This document shows positions 41,817 through 50,720 of a stretch of DNA of 64,000 bases, one piece after another; the first letter of the stretch is position 1; every line of letters starts with the position of its first letter. The position numbers and the translations under genes are program-made. The notes under the pieces were generated by a model, which was not told the DNA's origin, did no database searches, and was given only the letters and a program-made list of their open reading frames with translations. Source of the stretch: Kibdelosporangium aridum (GTDB lineage: Bacteria; Actinomycetota; Actinomycetes; Mycobacteriales; Pseudonocardiaceae); NCBI RefSeq assembly GCF_900176515.1, contig NZ_FWXV01000012.1, forward strand, positions 310,001-374,000, given 5' to 3'.

Positions 41817-43169
41817 TCATCCGAGGCAGGATCGGACGGCCTTGGCCAGGTTGTCCGCCCGCCGGTCGTCGGGCCGGAGGTTCCAGAGGTTGGTGACGTA
41901 GCCGAAGCCGACACCGGCGTCGGGGTCCGCGAAGCCGATCGATCCGCCGGAACCTGGGTGGCCGAACGATCCCGGTCCGACCCCCATCGGCACCGCCCGA
42001 CTGGCTCGGAAGAACCCGAGTGACATGTTGAAGGTGCGGTCAGCCGGGAGGTTCAGCCCTGGTGGCAGCCCGTGCATCCGCGTCTTGTCGGTCTGCACGG
42101 CCGTCGCCCTCTTGACCGTTGCCGGATTGAGCAGCCGTATCCCGTCGACGTGGCTCACCGTGGCGGCATACATCCGTGCCAACGATCGCGCGTCGGAGAG
42201 CATGTTCGCGGCCGGGAACTCCGCCGCGCGCCAGGCACGCGTAATGTAAATATCGGGGTTGGTCAAGGCGCCGCCGAGTTCGCCGGCGCGGGCCAGGACA
42301 GAGCCCGGACTGTACAAGGATTTGACCCATGCGGTGACCGTGTCCGCGTCCAGCCCGGTCAGCTTGATCAACGCAGCGATCAACTCCTCCAGGGACAACG
42401 GCGCGGTGAACTCGACCCGGGCTACCCGGTGTTCTTCTTTCTCCGGCAGCCCGATCCAGGCGCTCAGCCGGAGAGGACGAGCGACTTCGTCGGCGAAGAA
42501 CGTGCCGAGTGACTTGCCGGTGATCCGACGCACGACCTCCCCGACCAGAAACCCGTAGGTGACGGCGTGGTAGATGTGCTCAGTGCCCGGCTGCCACAGT
42601 GGTTTCTGCGCCTCGAGTGCACGGATGACCGGGTGCCAGGCGCACGCCTGCTCGAAGGTCAACGGTCCGTCGACGATCGGCAGACCGGCCTGGTGGGACA
42701 GCAGCCAGCGCACCTTGATGTTTTCCTTGCCGTTGGCACCGAATTCCGGCCAGTACTTGACTACCGGGGCGTCCAGATCCAGCTGACCGCGCTGTGCCAG
42801 GATATGGGCGCAGATCGCGGTCGCGCCTTTCGTCGTGGATGCGACTCGGACGATGGTGTTCTTGCGCCACGGTCGGTTCGCCGCGCGATTGGCGAGGCCG
42901 TCCCACAGGTTGACCACAGGGCGGCCGCCCACGTAGACGCTGCATGCCGCGCCGATCTCGCCGGGGTTTCCGTTGAAGTTCGCGCGGAACGCGTCGGCGA
43001 CTTTTCCCCAGCCGTGCTCGACACCGCGCTCGGCATCGTCACCACCGCTCGCAGAGGCGGTGCCGTAGCCGGCAAGGCCAGCGAGCGCGCCGGCACCCAG
43101 CACGCCCGTTAACACGGTCCGACGGCCAACGTGTCCCTGTTCGGGCGTCCCGCTTGTCGCGTCTACCAT
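41817..43169 (-). CDS. Tat-exported serine hydrolase, class C beta-lactamase family
   Basis: 450-residue exported hydrolase of the beta-lactamase/EstB type. The N-terminus has GRRTVLTGVLGAGALAGLAG, a twin-arginine signal. The active-site serine and lysine are in STTKG (near residue 112), the tyrosine in YHAVTYGF, and the third motif is HPGSGG near the end (FGHPGSGGSIGF). These fit esterases or D-aminopeptidase-like enzymes as well as true beta-lactamases; the substrate is unknown. It is the last gene on this strand after the ABC genes (56 bp gap) and may share their transcript. Confidence 0.85.
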   Translation of the reverse strand: MVDATSGTPEQGHVGRRTVLTGVLGAGALAGLAGYGTASASGGDDAERGVEHGWGKVADAFRANFNGNPGEIGAACSVYVGGRPVVNLWDGLANRAANRPWRKNTIVRVASTTKGATAICAHILAQRGQLDLDAPVVKYWPEFGANGKENIKVRWLLSHQAGLPIVDGPLTFEQACAWHPVIRALEAQKPLWQPGTEHIYHAVTYGFLVGEVVRRITGKSLGTFFADEVARPLRLSAWIGLPEKEEHRVARVEFTAPLSLEELIAALIKLTGLDADTVTAWVKSLYSPGSVLARAGELGGALTNPDIYITRAWRAAEFPAANMLSDARSLARMYAATVSHVDGIRLLNPATVKRATAVQTDKTRMHGLPPGLNLPADRTFNMSLGFFRASRAVPMGVGPGSFGHPGSGGSIGFADPDAGVGFGYVTNLWNLRPDDRRADNLAKAVRSCLG

Positions 43170-43225
43170 GCTGTAATCCCCTTTCTAGATCTGAGAATTC
43201 AGGAAACGACCTCGGGCCACGGTCA

Positions 43226-43987
43226 CTAGGAGATCTTGCGGCGGTAAGCGGCCGTGGCGAAGACATACGCGACGACGAGAATGCCGCCGCACCAAGCAAG
43301 TGCGATCCAGATGTCAGTGCCGATGGGTTGCTCTGCCAACAGGTCGCGGACCGTGTTGACGATCGAGGTCACCGGCTGGTTCTCGGCGAAGGCGCGCACC
43401 GGGCCCGGCATCGTCCCCGTGGGCACGAATGCCGAACTGAGGAACGGCAGGAAGATCAGTGGGTAGGAGAACGCGCTGGCACCTTCAACCGATTTCGCGG
43501 AAAGGCCGGCGAGGACAGCGATCCACGTCAACGCCAGGGTGAACAGGATCAGGCTGCCGGTGACCGCGAGCCAGGCCAGCACTCCCGCGCTCGAACGAAA
43601 GCCGATGAGCACAGCGACGCCCACGACGATCACGAGCGAGATCAGATTGGCGACCAGCGAGGTCAGCACGTGCGCCCACAGCACACCTGACCGGGCGATC
43701 GGCAGGGACTGGAATCGCTCGAAGATACCGCCTTTCATGTCGTTGAACAGCCGGAACCCGGTGTACGAGATGCCGGACGCGATCGTGATGAGCAGGATGC
43801 CGGGCAGCATGTAGTTCACATACGATTCCGACCCGGTGTCGATCGCACCACCGAACACGTACACGAACATCAGCATCATGGCGATCGGCATGATCGCCGT
43901 GGTGATGATGGTGTCCGGGCTGCGCGTGATGTGCTTCAGGGACCGTCCCAACAGGACAGCGGTGTCACCGAAGAAGTGCTTGTTCAT
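43226..43987 (-). CDS. ABC-2 type transporter permease (DrrB-like)
   Basis: 253-residue membrane subunit of an ABC-2 exporter with six predicted helices: TIITTAIMPIAMMLMFVYVF, YMLPGILLITIASGISYTGF, ANLISLVIVVGVAVLIGF and others. The cytosolic DMKGGIFERFQSLPIAR motif before helix 3 is the DrrB/NodJ signature used to couple to the ATPase. It follows the ATPase gene after 9 bp, so they form one transporter. DrrAB relatives export antibiotics such as daunorubicin. Confidence 0.9.
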   Translation of the reverse strand: MNKHFFGDTAVLLGRSLKHITRSPDTIITTAIMPIAMMLMFVYVFGGAIDTGSESYVNYMLPGILLITIASGISYTGFRLFNDMKGGIFERFQSLPIARSGVLWAHVLTSLVANLISLVIVVGVAVLIGFRSSAGVLAWLAVTGSLILFTLALTWIAVLAGLSAKSVEGASAFSYPLIFLPFLSSAFVPTGTMPGPVRAFAENQPVTSIVNTVRDLLAEQPIGTDIWIALAWCGGILVVAYVFATAAYRRKIS

Positions 43988-43996
43988 CGTCGTTCC

Positions 43997-44764
43997 TCAC
44001 GTGCCTGCGTTGGAGTCGTCACCGACGACGGCAAAGAAGATCTCCTCAAGGGTCGGCTGCTTCTCGACGTATTCGACCTTGGCCGGCGGGAGCAACTGCT
44101 TGAGCTCGTCCAGGGTGCCGTTCACGATGATCCGTCCCTTGTGGAGGATCGCGATCCGGTCGGCGAGCTGTTCGGCCTCGTTCAGGTACTGCGTCGTGAG
44201 CAACACCGTCGTCCCCTGCCTGGCAAGTTCCTTGACGCTGTTCCACACCTCGATGCGCGCCTGGGGGTCGAGCCCGGTCGTCGGCTCGTCGAGAAAGATG
44301 ACCGGCGGATTCCCAATCAGACTCATCGCAATGTCCAGGCGGCGACGCATACCTCCCGAATACGTCGCCACCCTCCGCGCGGCCGCGTCGGTCAGCGAGA
44401 AACGCCTCAGCAGATCATCCGCGATCCGGCCCGGATTACTGAGGTGCCGCAGCCGCGCGACGAGCACGAGGTTCTCCCGACCACTGAGGATGTCGTCGAC
44501 CGCCGCGAACTGTCCGGTAAGGCTGATGGACTCTCGCACGTTCGCCGGATGCGTTGCGACGTCGAAACGGTTGACGCTGACCGATCCCGCATCCGGCTTG
44601 AGCAGCGTGGACAGGATTCTCACGGCTGTGGTTTTGCCGGCCCCATTGGAGCCGAGCAGGGCGAAGATGCTGCCCCGCGCCACATCGAAGTCCACGCCAC
44701 GCAGCACATGCAGGTCCTTGTACGACTTCTCCAGATCCCGTACACGGATCGCCGGTTCGGTCAT
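43997..44764 (-). CDS. ABC transporter ATPase (DrrA-like)
   Basis: 255-residue ATPase with Walker A LGSNGAGKTT, the Q-loop region ISLTGQFAAVDD, signature YSGGMRRRLDIA, Walker B PVIFLDEPTTGLDP and a switch region TTVLLTTQYLNEAEQLAD. The C-terminal tail EKQPTLEEIFFAV is typical of DrrA. ATG at 44764 overlaps the DUF1048 stop by ATGA. It pairs with the permease downstream. The physiological substrate is unknown. Confidence 0.92.
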   Translation of the reverse strand: MTEPAIRVRDLEKSYKDLHVLRGVDFDVARGSIFALLGSNGAGKTTAVRILSTLLKPDAGSVSVNRFDVATHPANVRESISLTGQFAAVDDILSGRENLVLVARLRHLSNPGRIADDLLRRFSLTDAAARRVATYSGGMRRRLDIAMSLIGNPPVIFLDEPTTGLDPQARIEVWNSVKELARQGTTVLLTTQYLNEAEQLADRIAILHKGRIIVNGTLDELKQLLPPAKVEYVEKQPTLEEIFFAVVGDDSNAGT

Positions 44765-45138
44765 GGGGTACTCACTTCCCCGGCGCGCGCGATGGCGTCG
44801 ACCAGCTGCTTGCGTGCACGGGCGGGGACGTAGCCACCCTCCGAGTAGTTCTGGACGAACGCGTCGACGAACTCCACCGGGTTCTCTCCGACGATCTCGC
44901 GGATCGGGGTTCCGTCCGCCGCGGCCTGTTCGAACACCTCGGCGAGGTGTTCGAACCTCGACGCATCGCTGTCGCTTTCGGCTGGGACCCAGTGCATCAT
45001 GTAGCGCTCGATCGCCTCGACCGCCGTGCGATAGTTCGGCGGAAGTCCTTTCACGCGTGCCTTGTATTGCCGCCACCGTCGCTTAGGGCCGATCATCTTG
45101 GCGATGAGGCCGACCTTTCCGGTGTCAGAAATGGTCAT
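44761..45138 (-). CDS. DUF1048-family protein
   Basis: 125-residue cytosolic protein with the DUF1048 pattern: GLIAKMIGPKRRWRQYKARV, LPPNYRTAVEAIERYMMHW, a helical HLAEVFEQAAADGTPIREIV and GENPVEFVDAFVQNYSEGGY. DUF1048 genes commonly accompany DrrAB-type transporters, often with a PadR regulator; no PadR gene is here. Its stop overlaps the ATPase start, so translation is coupled. Its molecular role is unknown. Confidence 0.82.
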   Translation of the reverse strand: MTISDTGKVGLIAKMIGPKRRWRQYKARVKGLPPNYRTAVEAIERYMMHWVPAESDSDASRFEHLAEVFEQAAADGTPIREIVGENPVEFVDAFVQNYSEGGYVPARARKQLVDAIARAGEVSTP

Positions 45139-45193
45139 CTCGGTCTCCTTTGTGGAGCTGTTCGAGCAGTTCTGTGAGGATGGATCCGACAGC

Positions 45194-45988
45194 TCAACCG
45201 ACCGTGCGGCCGTGGGCAGCCAAGAGCTCGCGTACGGCCTGAGCGACGGCGGGCGAGTCGTTGCGCAAGATCTTGCTGTGGTTGCTCGCGACCTTCGCGC
45301 TCACCTTGATGTTCGGGTTGCGGGCGAGAATCGGATCGAGCACGGTCCGCCCCTGTTCCATTTCCCCGTTCTTGGTTCCGAGACTGTCCCCCGTGGCCAT
45401 GACGAACCACACCGGGCAGGTCAGGCGTTCGATGACGGGCACACTCGCGGCGGCGATCTCGTTGGCCTCGATGTTGAACTCGGCGTGCTGGTCAGCGGTC
45501 ATCCGCGCGGCCAGGCCGAACCGGGCAAGGATCGGGAACAACAACCGCAATCGGCGGAACATCTTCCGGATGTGCTCCTGGCCTGCCTCATCGGTCACGC
45601 CGACCGGGAAGGCGTCCACGATCACCGCCCCAAGGACGTGGTCTGGGTTCCGGTCGGCCCAGTGCCAGGCCAGGATGCCGCCGAGGGACCAGCCGACCAG
45701 CACCGGACGGTCCACGCCTCTTGTCTTGAGCACGGCGTCCAAATCTCGCAGGCACGCCTCGAACGAATAGTCCGCCGAGCGCTTCGACTTGCCGCGAGCG
45801 CGCTCGTCGTAGGTGATGTGCCGATAGTCGCTGCCAAGCTCGGCGATGACGCGCCGCCAGTGCGATTGGTCGGCATAGGCGCCGTTGAGGTAAACCACGG
45901 GCGGGCCGCTGCCGCCGGTGTCGGTCACGTACAGCGCGGTGTCATCGACCGGCAGCATGCCGGTCCACGCGGATTGCTTGACGGTCAT
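45194..45988 (-). CDS. alpha/beta-fold hydrolase
   Basis: 264-residue hydrolase. The nucleophile is in VGWSLGG (near residue 101), an oxyanion region VVYLNGAYADQSHW stands near the N-terminus, the catalytic acid is probably in FVMATGDSLG and the histidine in VASNHSKIL. The ATG at 45988 has GGAGG upstream; an earlier GTG-like extension is not supported. It is the first gene of the leftward unit, 55 bp before DUF1048. It may be an esterase or an epoxide hydrolase-like detoxifier acting with the exporter. Confidence 0.85.
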   Translation of the reverse strand: MTVKQSAWTGMLPVDDTALYVTDTGGSGPPVVYLNGAYADQSHWRRVIAELGSDYRHITYDERARGKSKRSADYSFEACLRDLDAVLKTRGVDRPVLVGWSLGGILAWHWADRNPDHVLGAVIVDAFPVGVTDEAGQEHIRKMFRRLRLLFPILARFGLAARMTADQHAEFNIEANEIAAASVPVIERLTCPVWFVMATGDSLGTKNGEMEQGRTVLDPILARNPNIKVSAKVASNHSKILRNDSPAVAQAVRELLAAHGRTVG

Positions 45989-46258
45989 GGGTTTCTGTCC
46001 TCCAAGCCACAAATGGATCAGGAGCGATGGGTGCGTCCACGCCGGTGCCTTTCACTGCCCCGGGACCGCATCGCTGAACTGACCACGGCAGCCACGATCG
46101 CCCGTTGTCCTGACACGGGGCAGTCACCGTGCTGACATGGCCGTTGCGAACGCTTGAGTAGGAAGGACCACGTTGTCGGAGTGGTCCCTGCGCAGCGCGC
46201 CGATGTGCGGCTAGAGTTCAGGTTGCGGTTCAACCGTGCTCTGCCTTGGCGGGCGCGG

Positions 46259-46290
46259 CCTCGGGAGGGTGTTCCAGCACCCTCTCGAGG
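46259..46290 (-). terminator. strong hairpin terminator of the DUF2089 operon
   Basis: CCTCGGGAGGGTG and CACCCTCTCGAGG around a six-base loop: 13 pairs with one G-T. It begins 22 bp beyond the stop of the SHOCT-like gene. The rest of 45989-46312 shows no gene. Confidence 0.75.
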
Positions 46291-46312
46291 ATCCGTCCAA
46301 CTCTGACGGCAC

Positions 46313-46735
46313 CTACTCGCAGAAGACGCGCACTGTGGTGTCGGTCTGGTCGACGTCGAGGGTCAGGTCGTCGAGGTGGTTCACGAGCTCCTCGAGCTGC
46401 TCGGGTTTGAGCTGCCCCAGGTCGAACGGCACGCCCGCCTTGGTCAGTTCGGTGTTGACCTTCTCCACCGCCACCGGCGGGATCAGCGCAGCCAGCTTCA
46501 CGCCGGCACGCAGCAGTTGCAGCGGCACCCGGATGTTGACCTTCGTCCGCTCACCGTCCTCCAAGGTGTCCACCATGAACCGCAGGTACTTGGCCTTTCC
46601 TTTCGGCCGGACCTCAGTACTTGACGCCGCCGTCGGCTGGTCGCGTTCGAGCGCGGTGATCAGCCGCTCCGCCTCGTCCACGGTGATCTTGCCCTCGGCC
46701 AGCATGTCCAGGACACCCTTGCGCTCTTCGTTCAT
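46313..46735 (-). CDS. SHOCT-like domain protein
   Basis: 140 residues. The N-terminal 30 residues (RKGVLDMLAEGKITVDEAER) form the SHOCT-like two-helix module seen at the ends of YvlB/LiaX-type and DUF2089 proteins; a similar RLRRGEITAQEAVSELE closes the gene at 47004. The C-terminal part (YLRFMVDTLEDGERTKVNIR, LRAGVKLAALIPPVAVEKVN) resembles the conserved region of DUF4097-associated envelope proteins and ends in a polar VDQTDTTVRVFCE. GGAGGGG precedes the ATG. It is the last of a three-gene unit. Confidence 0.75.
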   Translation of the reverse strand: MNEERKGVLDMLAEGKITVDEAERLITALERDQPTAASSTEVRPKGKAKYLRFMVDTLEDGERTKVNIRVPLQLLRAGVKLAALIPPVAVEKVNTELTKAGVPFDLGQLKPEQLEELVNHLDDLTLDVDQTDTTVRVFCE

Positions 46736-46746
46736 CGAAACCCCTC

Positions 46747-47007
46747 CTATCGGATAGAAACCAGCAAAGCCATACCGCCTTGCTCGACGTCGAACCGGGT
46801 GCCGGGCAACGCCCAGAAAATGCGCCACCCCGTGCCGAACGCCCGCACTGCGCTGACCTGGTACATGAGACAGGCCACGACCACCCCGACGGCCACCAGG
46901 ACCAGGATCGGTGAGAGCACGAGAACGACGGGAAGTACAGGGATCCAGACTCGTATGGTGCGACGACCCGGTCGTCGGACTCGCACGGTCACCAGCTGCG
47001 GCATCAT
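46747..47007 (-). CDS. small membrane protein
   Basis: 86 residues: a basic N-terminus (VRVRRPGRRTIRVWIPV), a long hydrophobic helix pair (VLPVVLVLSPILVLVAVGVV and on) and a short tail that is probably outside or reentrant. The start overlaps the DUF2089 stop by ATGA and the next gene begins 11 bp after its stop, so all three are coupled. No family with a known role. Confidence 0.75.
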   Translation of the reverse strand: MMPQLVTVRVRRPGRRTIRVWIPVLPVVLVLSPILVLVAVGVVVACLMYQVSAVRAFGTGWRIFWALPGTRFDVEQGGMALLVSIR

Positions 47008-47381
47008 GTTCGACCCTCCAGTTCGGACACTGCCTCCTGCGCGGTGATCTCGCCACGGCGCAACCGATCGATGACATCAGCCCGCGACGGAGCCGGATCG
47101 GTCTCGACGAACTCGAGCATCTGCGTGATCCGGTTCAGCCGTGACTTGATCGTCGGGTAGCTCACCCCGAAGATCCGCTCCATCTCCTTGATGGACCCGT
47201 GACACCGCACGAACGCCGTGACGAAGACCTGGTCCTCGACGGCGAGCTGAGCGAGTTGCGGCAGCTCGAACTCGCCCTCGATCGCGACGCCGTTGCCGGT
47301 CAGACGCACCCGCTCGACGACGAAGGGCTGCCCCCGGGTCAGGTTCGTGAGTTCCTGCCAGTCCATCGCCCCATCTGCCAT
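47004..47381 (-). CDS. DUF2089-family HTH protein
   Basis: 125-residue protein. The centre has a DNA-binding-like segment (FVTAFVRCHGSIKEMERIFG, YPTIKSRLNRI) and the C-terminus a SHOCT-like ADVIDRLRRGEITAQEAVSE. This is the DUF2089 layout, regarded as a transcription regulator of an adjacent envelope operon. A second methionine five codons on is an alternative start. First gene of the DUF2089-membrane-SHOCT unit, which it probably controls. Confidence 0.78.
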   Translation of the reverse strand: MADGAMDWQELTNLTRGQPFVVERVRLTGNGVAIEGEFELPQLAQLAVEDQVFVTAFVRCHGSIKEMERIFGVSYPTIKSRLNRITQMLEFVETDPAPSRADVIDRLRRGEITAQEAVSELEGRT

Positions 47382-47496
47382 ATCTCAAGTTGTACCCGGC
47401 TCGGGATTAACTTTCAATAAGTTGATCTTAACTTTTTGAACCAACGCCTCACTTGGCTTCGCGCTGTCAACCACCCGTCACGGCCAGTCGGCGACG

Positions 47497-48043
47497 TTGC
47501 GCTGGGGTCAGAAAGCGGGGTACACCAGGTTGATCTCCGGCTTCCCCACCAAACTCGCTGCCGAGGCCTGCGTAGCGCGCCTCAACCACCGCGTCCACAC
47601 CGATCGGCCCACCACAGGACCGGCCAAGGTCACTCTCGGCGAATGGGTCGCCACCTGGTTCACCGCACTGGACATCGACCCACGCACCCGGCACCCTGCA
47701 CGAAAGCGGCCACAGCCGCTGGCTCGGCGCACCCAAAACCGCGTCCTCCGCTCGGGTCATCACCCTGCCACCGTTCCTGATCGGGCTGCTCCGCCAGCAT
47801 CTCCAGCAGCACAACAACGAGTTCGTGTTCACCACCCAGAGCGGAAAGTGGTTGTGGCGCAGCACCTTCATCCGCCGCGTGCTGCGGCCCGCGGTCAACG
47901 GCAACGAAACCGAGCCACTGCTCCAGAACCACAAGCAGGGTCACCACAACACGATCGAAAGGAGATCAACCACCAAATACAAAGACCCGCCTGACCAGCA
48001 ACAACAGCTAGTTCAGACGGGTTTCGAAGGGGAGTGGACCTAA
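47497..48043 (+). pseudogene. tyrosine integrase remnant
   Basis: Two parts in different frames. The first (47497 to about 47690) reads RLISGFPTKLAAEACVARLN and VTLGEWVATWFTALDIDPRT, an arm-binding and core-binding start. The second (from about 47720) reads PKTASSARVITLPPFLIGLL and EFVFTTQSGKWLWRSTFIRR, the middle of the catalytic domain. The catalytic R-H-x-x-R-Y parts are missing and the end at 48043 is foreign. It marks a former integrated element; no attachment repeats were found. Confidence 0.7.
47985..48022. terminator. inverted repeat at the end of the integrase remnant
   Basis: ACCCGCCTGA and TCAGACGGGT, ten pairs with one G-T, 18-base loop, then TTTC. It looks like a factor-independent terminator carried with the former element. 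Confidence 0.5.
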
Positions 48044-48252
48044 CGTCACAGTATAAGAACCCCGAAGTCACAGCTCGACTCGCCGTATCCGAAGCGGACA
48101 GGCGGCCCAACCGCTCAAAGCAGAAGTCCCCGCCCACAGCAGGAGTATGTGCCAGGCGCGGTGACGGCAGTTCCAAAGTCACATCGCGGAAGATGTTGAT
48201 GGACAAGCTTCCGGAAGGGTTCTCCGCTGCCGCAACAGCATCATGCCCCTGC

Positions 48253-50064
48253 TCAGGAGTTGACCAGCGATTGGCCAGTTGGTCCCGCAGTTGCGATCCG
48301 TAGCGCGGCGACGAGTTCGCGGTAGAGCTCGTCGGTTTCGAGCAAGGCGTCGTGGGTGCCAATGGCGCGGACGCGGCCGGCGTCGAGAACGATGATCTGG
48401 TCCGCGTCCATCACGGTGGAAAGCCGATGGGCGATGGTGACGACCGCGCCCCGTCCCGCTTGGCGTCGGATGCCTTGTGCGACCGCCGCTTCGGTGAGCC
48501 CGTCCAGTTGGGCGGTGACCTCGTCGAGGAGAAGGATCTCGGGATCGGCCACCAGTGCCCGAGCGAGCGCGATACGTTGTCGCTCCCCACCTGACAATGT
48601 TGATGCGGTGATGTCGGTGTTCAGCCCGTCCGGCAGAGCGCGGGCGCGCTCGTCCATGCGCACGACTTCGAGTGCCCGCCATATGTCGGCATCGTCGGCG
48701 TCTGGCGCCGCATAGGTCAGATTCTCGTACAGGGTCCCGGGAACCAGCGGAGTGTCCTGTTCCACGTAGGCGATGCGGCTGCGCAGGTCGTCGAGCGTCC
48801 ACTGGCTCAACGGCCGTCCGTCGAGATGGATCTCCCCGTGTTCGGGCCGGAGAAACTTCAGCAGCAGCGAGAAGACGGTGGTCTTCCCGGCACCAGAGGG
48901 ACCGACGATCGCGGTGTGTCCCCGCCGCGGGATGGTGATCGAGACGTCATCCAGCGCCGGTCGCGCGTCCGGGGTGTAGCGGAACCGGATCTCATGCAGG
49001 ACAAGGGCATTGGAATCGGCCGGCCTCGTCTCGGTTGGAGGGCTGGCGACGTCGTCGGCTTCCAGTGGGATGGCGTGGATCTCGGCGATCCGGGCGGCTG
49101 CGGCGAGCCCGGACTGGATCGCCGTCATGCTCATCGTCAGCAGCATCACCGGCATGACGAGCTGGAACGCGTACAGCAGGAACGCGATCAGAGCGGTCAC
49201 TTCGAGCGCACCGGTGGAGACGCGCCAAGCACCGAACCCGAGAACGAGCATGATCGCGAGATTGGCGCCGCCGCCAGTGATGGTCCAGGCAACGGCCTCG
49301 ATCTTCACCGCGCGGATGCCCTTCTGAGTGGAGCGGCGGGCGAAGTCACCGATCCGCTGGGCCTCGCGGGCTTCGGCGCGGCTGGCCTTGACGGTGCGCA
49401 ATGCGCGCAGCACACCCTCGAGTCGGCCACCCATCGACCCGACCTCAGCTTGTGCGTCTTGCTGCGCTTTGGACAGTCCGGGCATCAGGAACACTGCCGC
49501 GGCACCGACGATGACGATCACCACGATCATCGTCATCAACAAGGGAAGATCGAGCACACCCATCAGGACCAGTGCGCCGATCAGTCCGACGAACCCGTTG
49601 ACACCGTTGACAATGCTCGAGGTGGTCGCCTCACGGATCAGCAGGGTGTCCGACGTGACCCGGGCGACCATCTCGCCGCTCGGCCGGTGCGACAACTCGG
49701 GGACACGCACACCCAGCAGGTGACGGATCATGCCGGTGCGGGTGGCAAGGATGATCCGTTCGGCCAGTGTGCCCAGCATGATCGCCTGGATCAGCCCGAT
49801 GACGGTACCCGCGACCAGCAGCACCGCCAGCACGGTGATCGGCCCGCGTAGTGAGGCGTCCACGGCCAGCCCGTCGAGGACTTCCTTCGTGACCAGCGGC
49901 GTGACCAGCTCGGCAGCCGTGCCGAGTAAGCCCAGGACGACACCCAACAACAACATCACCCGGTGCGGCTTGGCGTAAGACCACAGCAGCGCCATCTTCC
50001 CGCGCATCGGCATGTCCGGCGTGGCACCCGGGTCGGGAGTGGTGGTCGGCAATGCGTACGTCAT
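48253..50064 (-). CDS. ABC exporter, fused permease and ATPase
   Basis: 603-residue half-transporter of the MsbA/Sav1866 type. The first half has six helices (VMLLLGVVLGLLGTAAELVT, ITVLAVLLVAGTVIGLIQAI and on). The ATPase half has Walker A VGPSGAGKTT, the Q-loop RIAYVEQDTPLVPGTL, signature STLSGGERQRIALARAL, Walker B ILLLDEVTAQLDG and the H-loop VVTIAHRLSTV. It works as a homodimer to expel hydrophobic compounds. ATG 50064 is preferred over one at 50082, which lies inside the operator and promoter. It is divergent from a TetR gene that probably represses it. Confidence 0.92.
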   Translation of the reverse strand: MTYALPTTTPDPGATPDMPMRGKMALLWSYAKPHRVMLLLGVVLGLLGTAAELVTPLVTKEVLDGLAVDASLRGPITVLAVLLVAGTVIGLIQAIMLGTLAERIILATRTGMIRHLLGVRVPELSHRPSGEMVARVTSDTLLIREATTSSIVNGVNGFVGLIGALVLMGVLDLPLLMTMIVVIVIVGAAAVFLMPGLSKAQQDAQAEVGSMGGRLEGVLRALRTVKASRAEAREAQRIGDFARRSTQKGIRAVKIEAVAWTITGGGANLAIMLVLGFGAWRVSTGALEVTALIAFLLYAFQLVMPVMLLTMSMTAIQSGLAAAARIAEIHAIPLEADDVASPPTETRPADSNALVLHEIRFRYTPDARPALDDVSITIPRRGHTAIVGPSGAGKTTVFSLLLKFLRPEHGEIHLDGRPLSQWTLDDLRSRIAYVEQDTPLVPGTLYENLTYAAPDADDADIWRALEVVRMDERARALPDGLNTDITASTLSGGERQRIALARALVADPEILLLDEVTAQLDGLTEAAVAQGIRRQAGRGAVVTIAHRLSTVMDADQIIVLDAGRVRAIGTHDALLETDELYRELVAALRIATAGPTGQSLVNS

Positions 50065-50074
50065 AGACCGATAA

Positions 50075-50135
50075 TGACACATCGATGTCCTATTTTGCTA
50101 TCGCGATGTGTCAAAGCGCAGTGCGTCAGTAATAT
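50075..50135. promoter_or_regulatory. divergent promoters and TetR operator pair
   Basis: TGACACATCG (50075-50084) and its inverse CGATGTGTCA (50104-50113) flank 19 bp; each overlaps a further small palindrome (ACATCGATGT, ATCGCGAT). On the minus strand TTGACA (50109-50114), 16 bp, TAGGAC (50087-50092) serves the ABC gene. On the plus strand a TAATAT -10 (50130-50135) lies seven bases before the TetR GTG, suggesting a leaderless mRNA. Confidence 0.65.
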
Positions 50136-50141
50136 AAGGAC

Positions 50142-50720
50142 GTGACGAGCGGTGATGAGCCCACCACGGGAGTGCGGCAGCGCACGCGCCGAGCAGTTCT
50201 CGACGCAGCCCTTTCGCTGTGGTCCCGTGACTTCTCGGCGTCGCTGGGCGACATCGCCGACCGCGCCCAGGTCAGCCGGAGCACCCTGCATCGGTACTTT
50301 CCCGATCGTCAGGCTCTGGTCGACGCCGCCCTCGTCGATGCCACCGAAACCATCGAGCGAGTGTCGGAGAAAGCGACGGCCAGCTGCACCACGGCCGCTG
50401 AAGAGCTCGACGCGTTGATGCGGGCCATGATCGACGTCGGCGACCTGATCCTCTTCTTGTTCAGCGACGCCCACCGGTTCAAGGACAATCCATACTGGAC
50501 CAGTAACGAGGATCAGGACGAGCAGGAACTGGCCACCCTCATCACCCGCGCCCAGCAGCAGGGTGCGCTCGCTGCCGACGTCGCCCCGTCATGGGCAGCC
50601 GGATGTTTCTACGCACTCGTATTCGCCGCCGCCGAATCGATCAGCGCCGGCACACTGCCCCGCCATCTCGCAGCCGACCTGGCGGTGCGTACCTTCCTGC
50701 ACGGCCTGGCCAGCCACTGA
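50142..50720 (+). CDS. TetR-family repressor of the ABC exporter
   Basis: 192-residue repressor. Helix-turn-helix at about residues 13-60: QRTRRAVLDAALSLWSRDFS, LGDIADRAQVSRSTLHRYFP. The C-terminal domain (about 70-190) is helical, as for ligand-binding TetR proteins. GTG 50142 is used; no Shine-Dalgarno sequence is present and the -10 box stands seven bases upstream. Operator arms lie in the shared region with the ABC exporter gene, so the pair looks like an inducible efflux system. Confidence 0.88.
   Translation: MTSGDEPTTGVRQRTRRAVLDAALSLWSRDFSASLGDIADRAQVSRSTLHRYFPDRQALVDAALVDATETIERVSEKATASCTTAAEELDALMRAMIDVGDLILFLFSDAHRFKDNPYWTSNEDQDEQELATLITRAQQQGALAADVAPSWAAGCFYALVFAAAESISAGTLPRHLAADLAVRTFLHGLASH

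Noticed and set aside
47985..48022. Integrase attachment site
   Set aside because: The inverted repeat looks like a terminator; no tRNA end or direct repeat partner was found.
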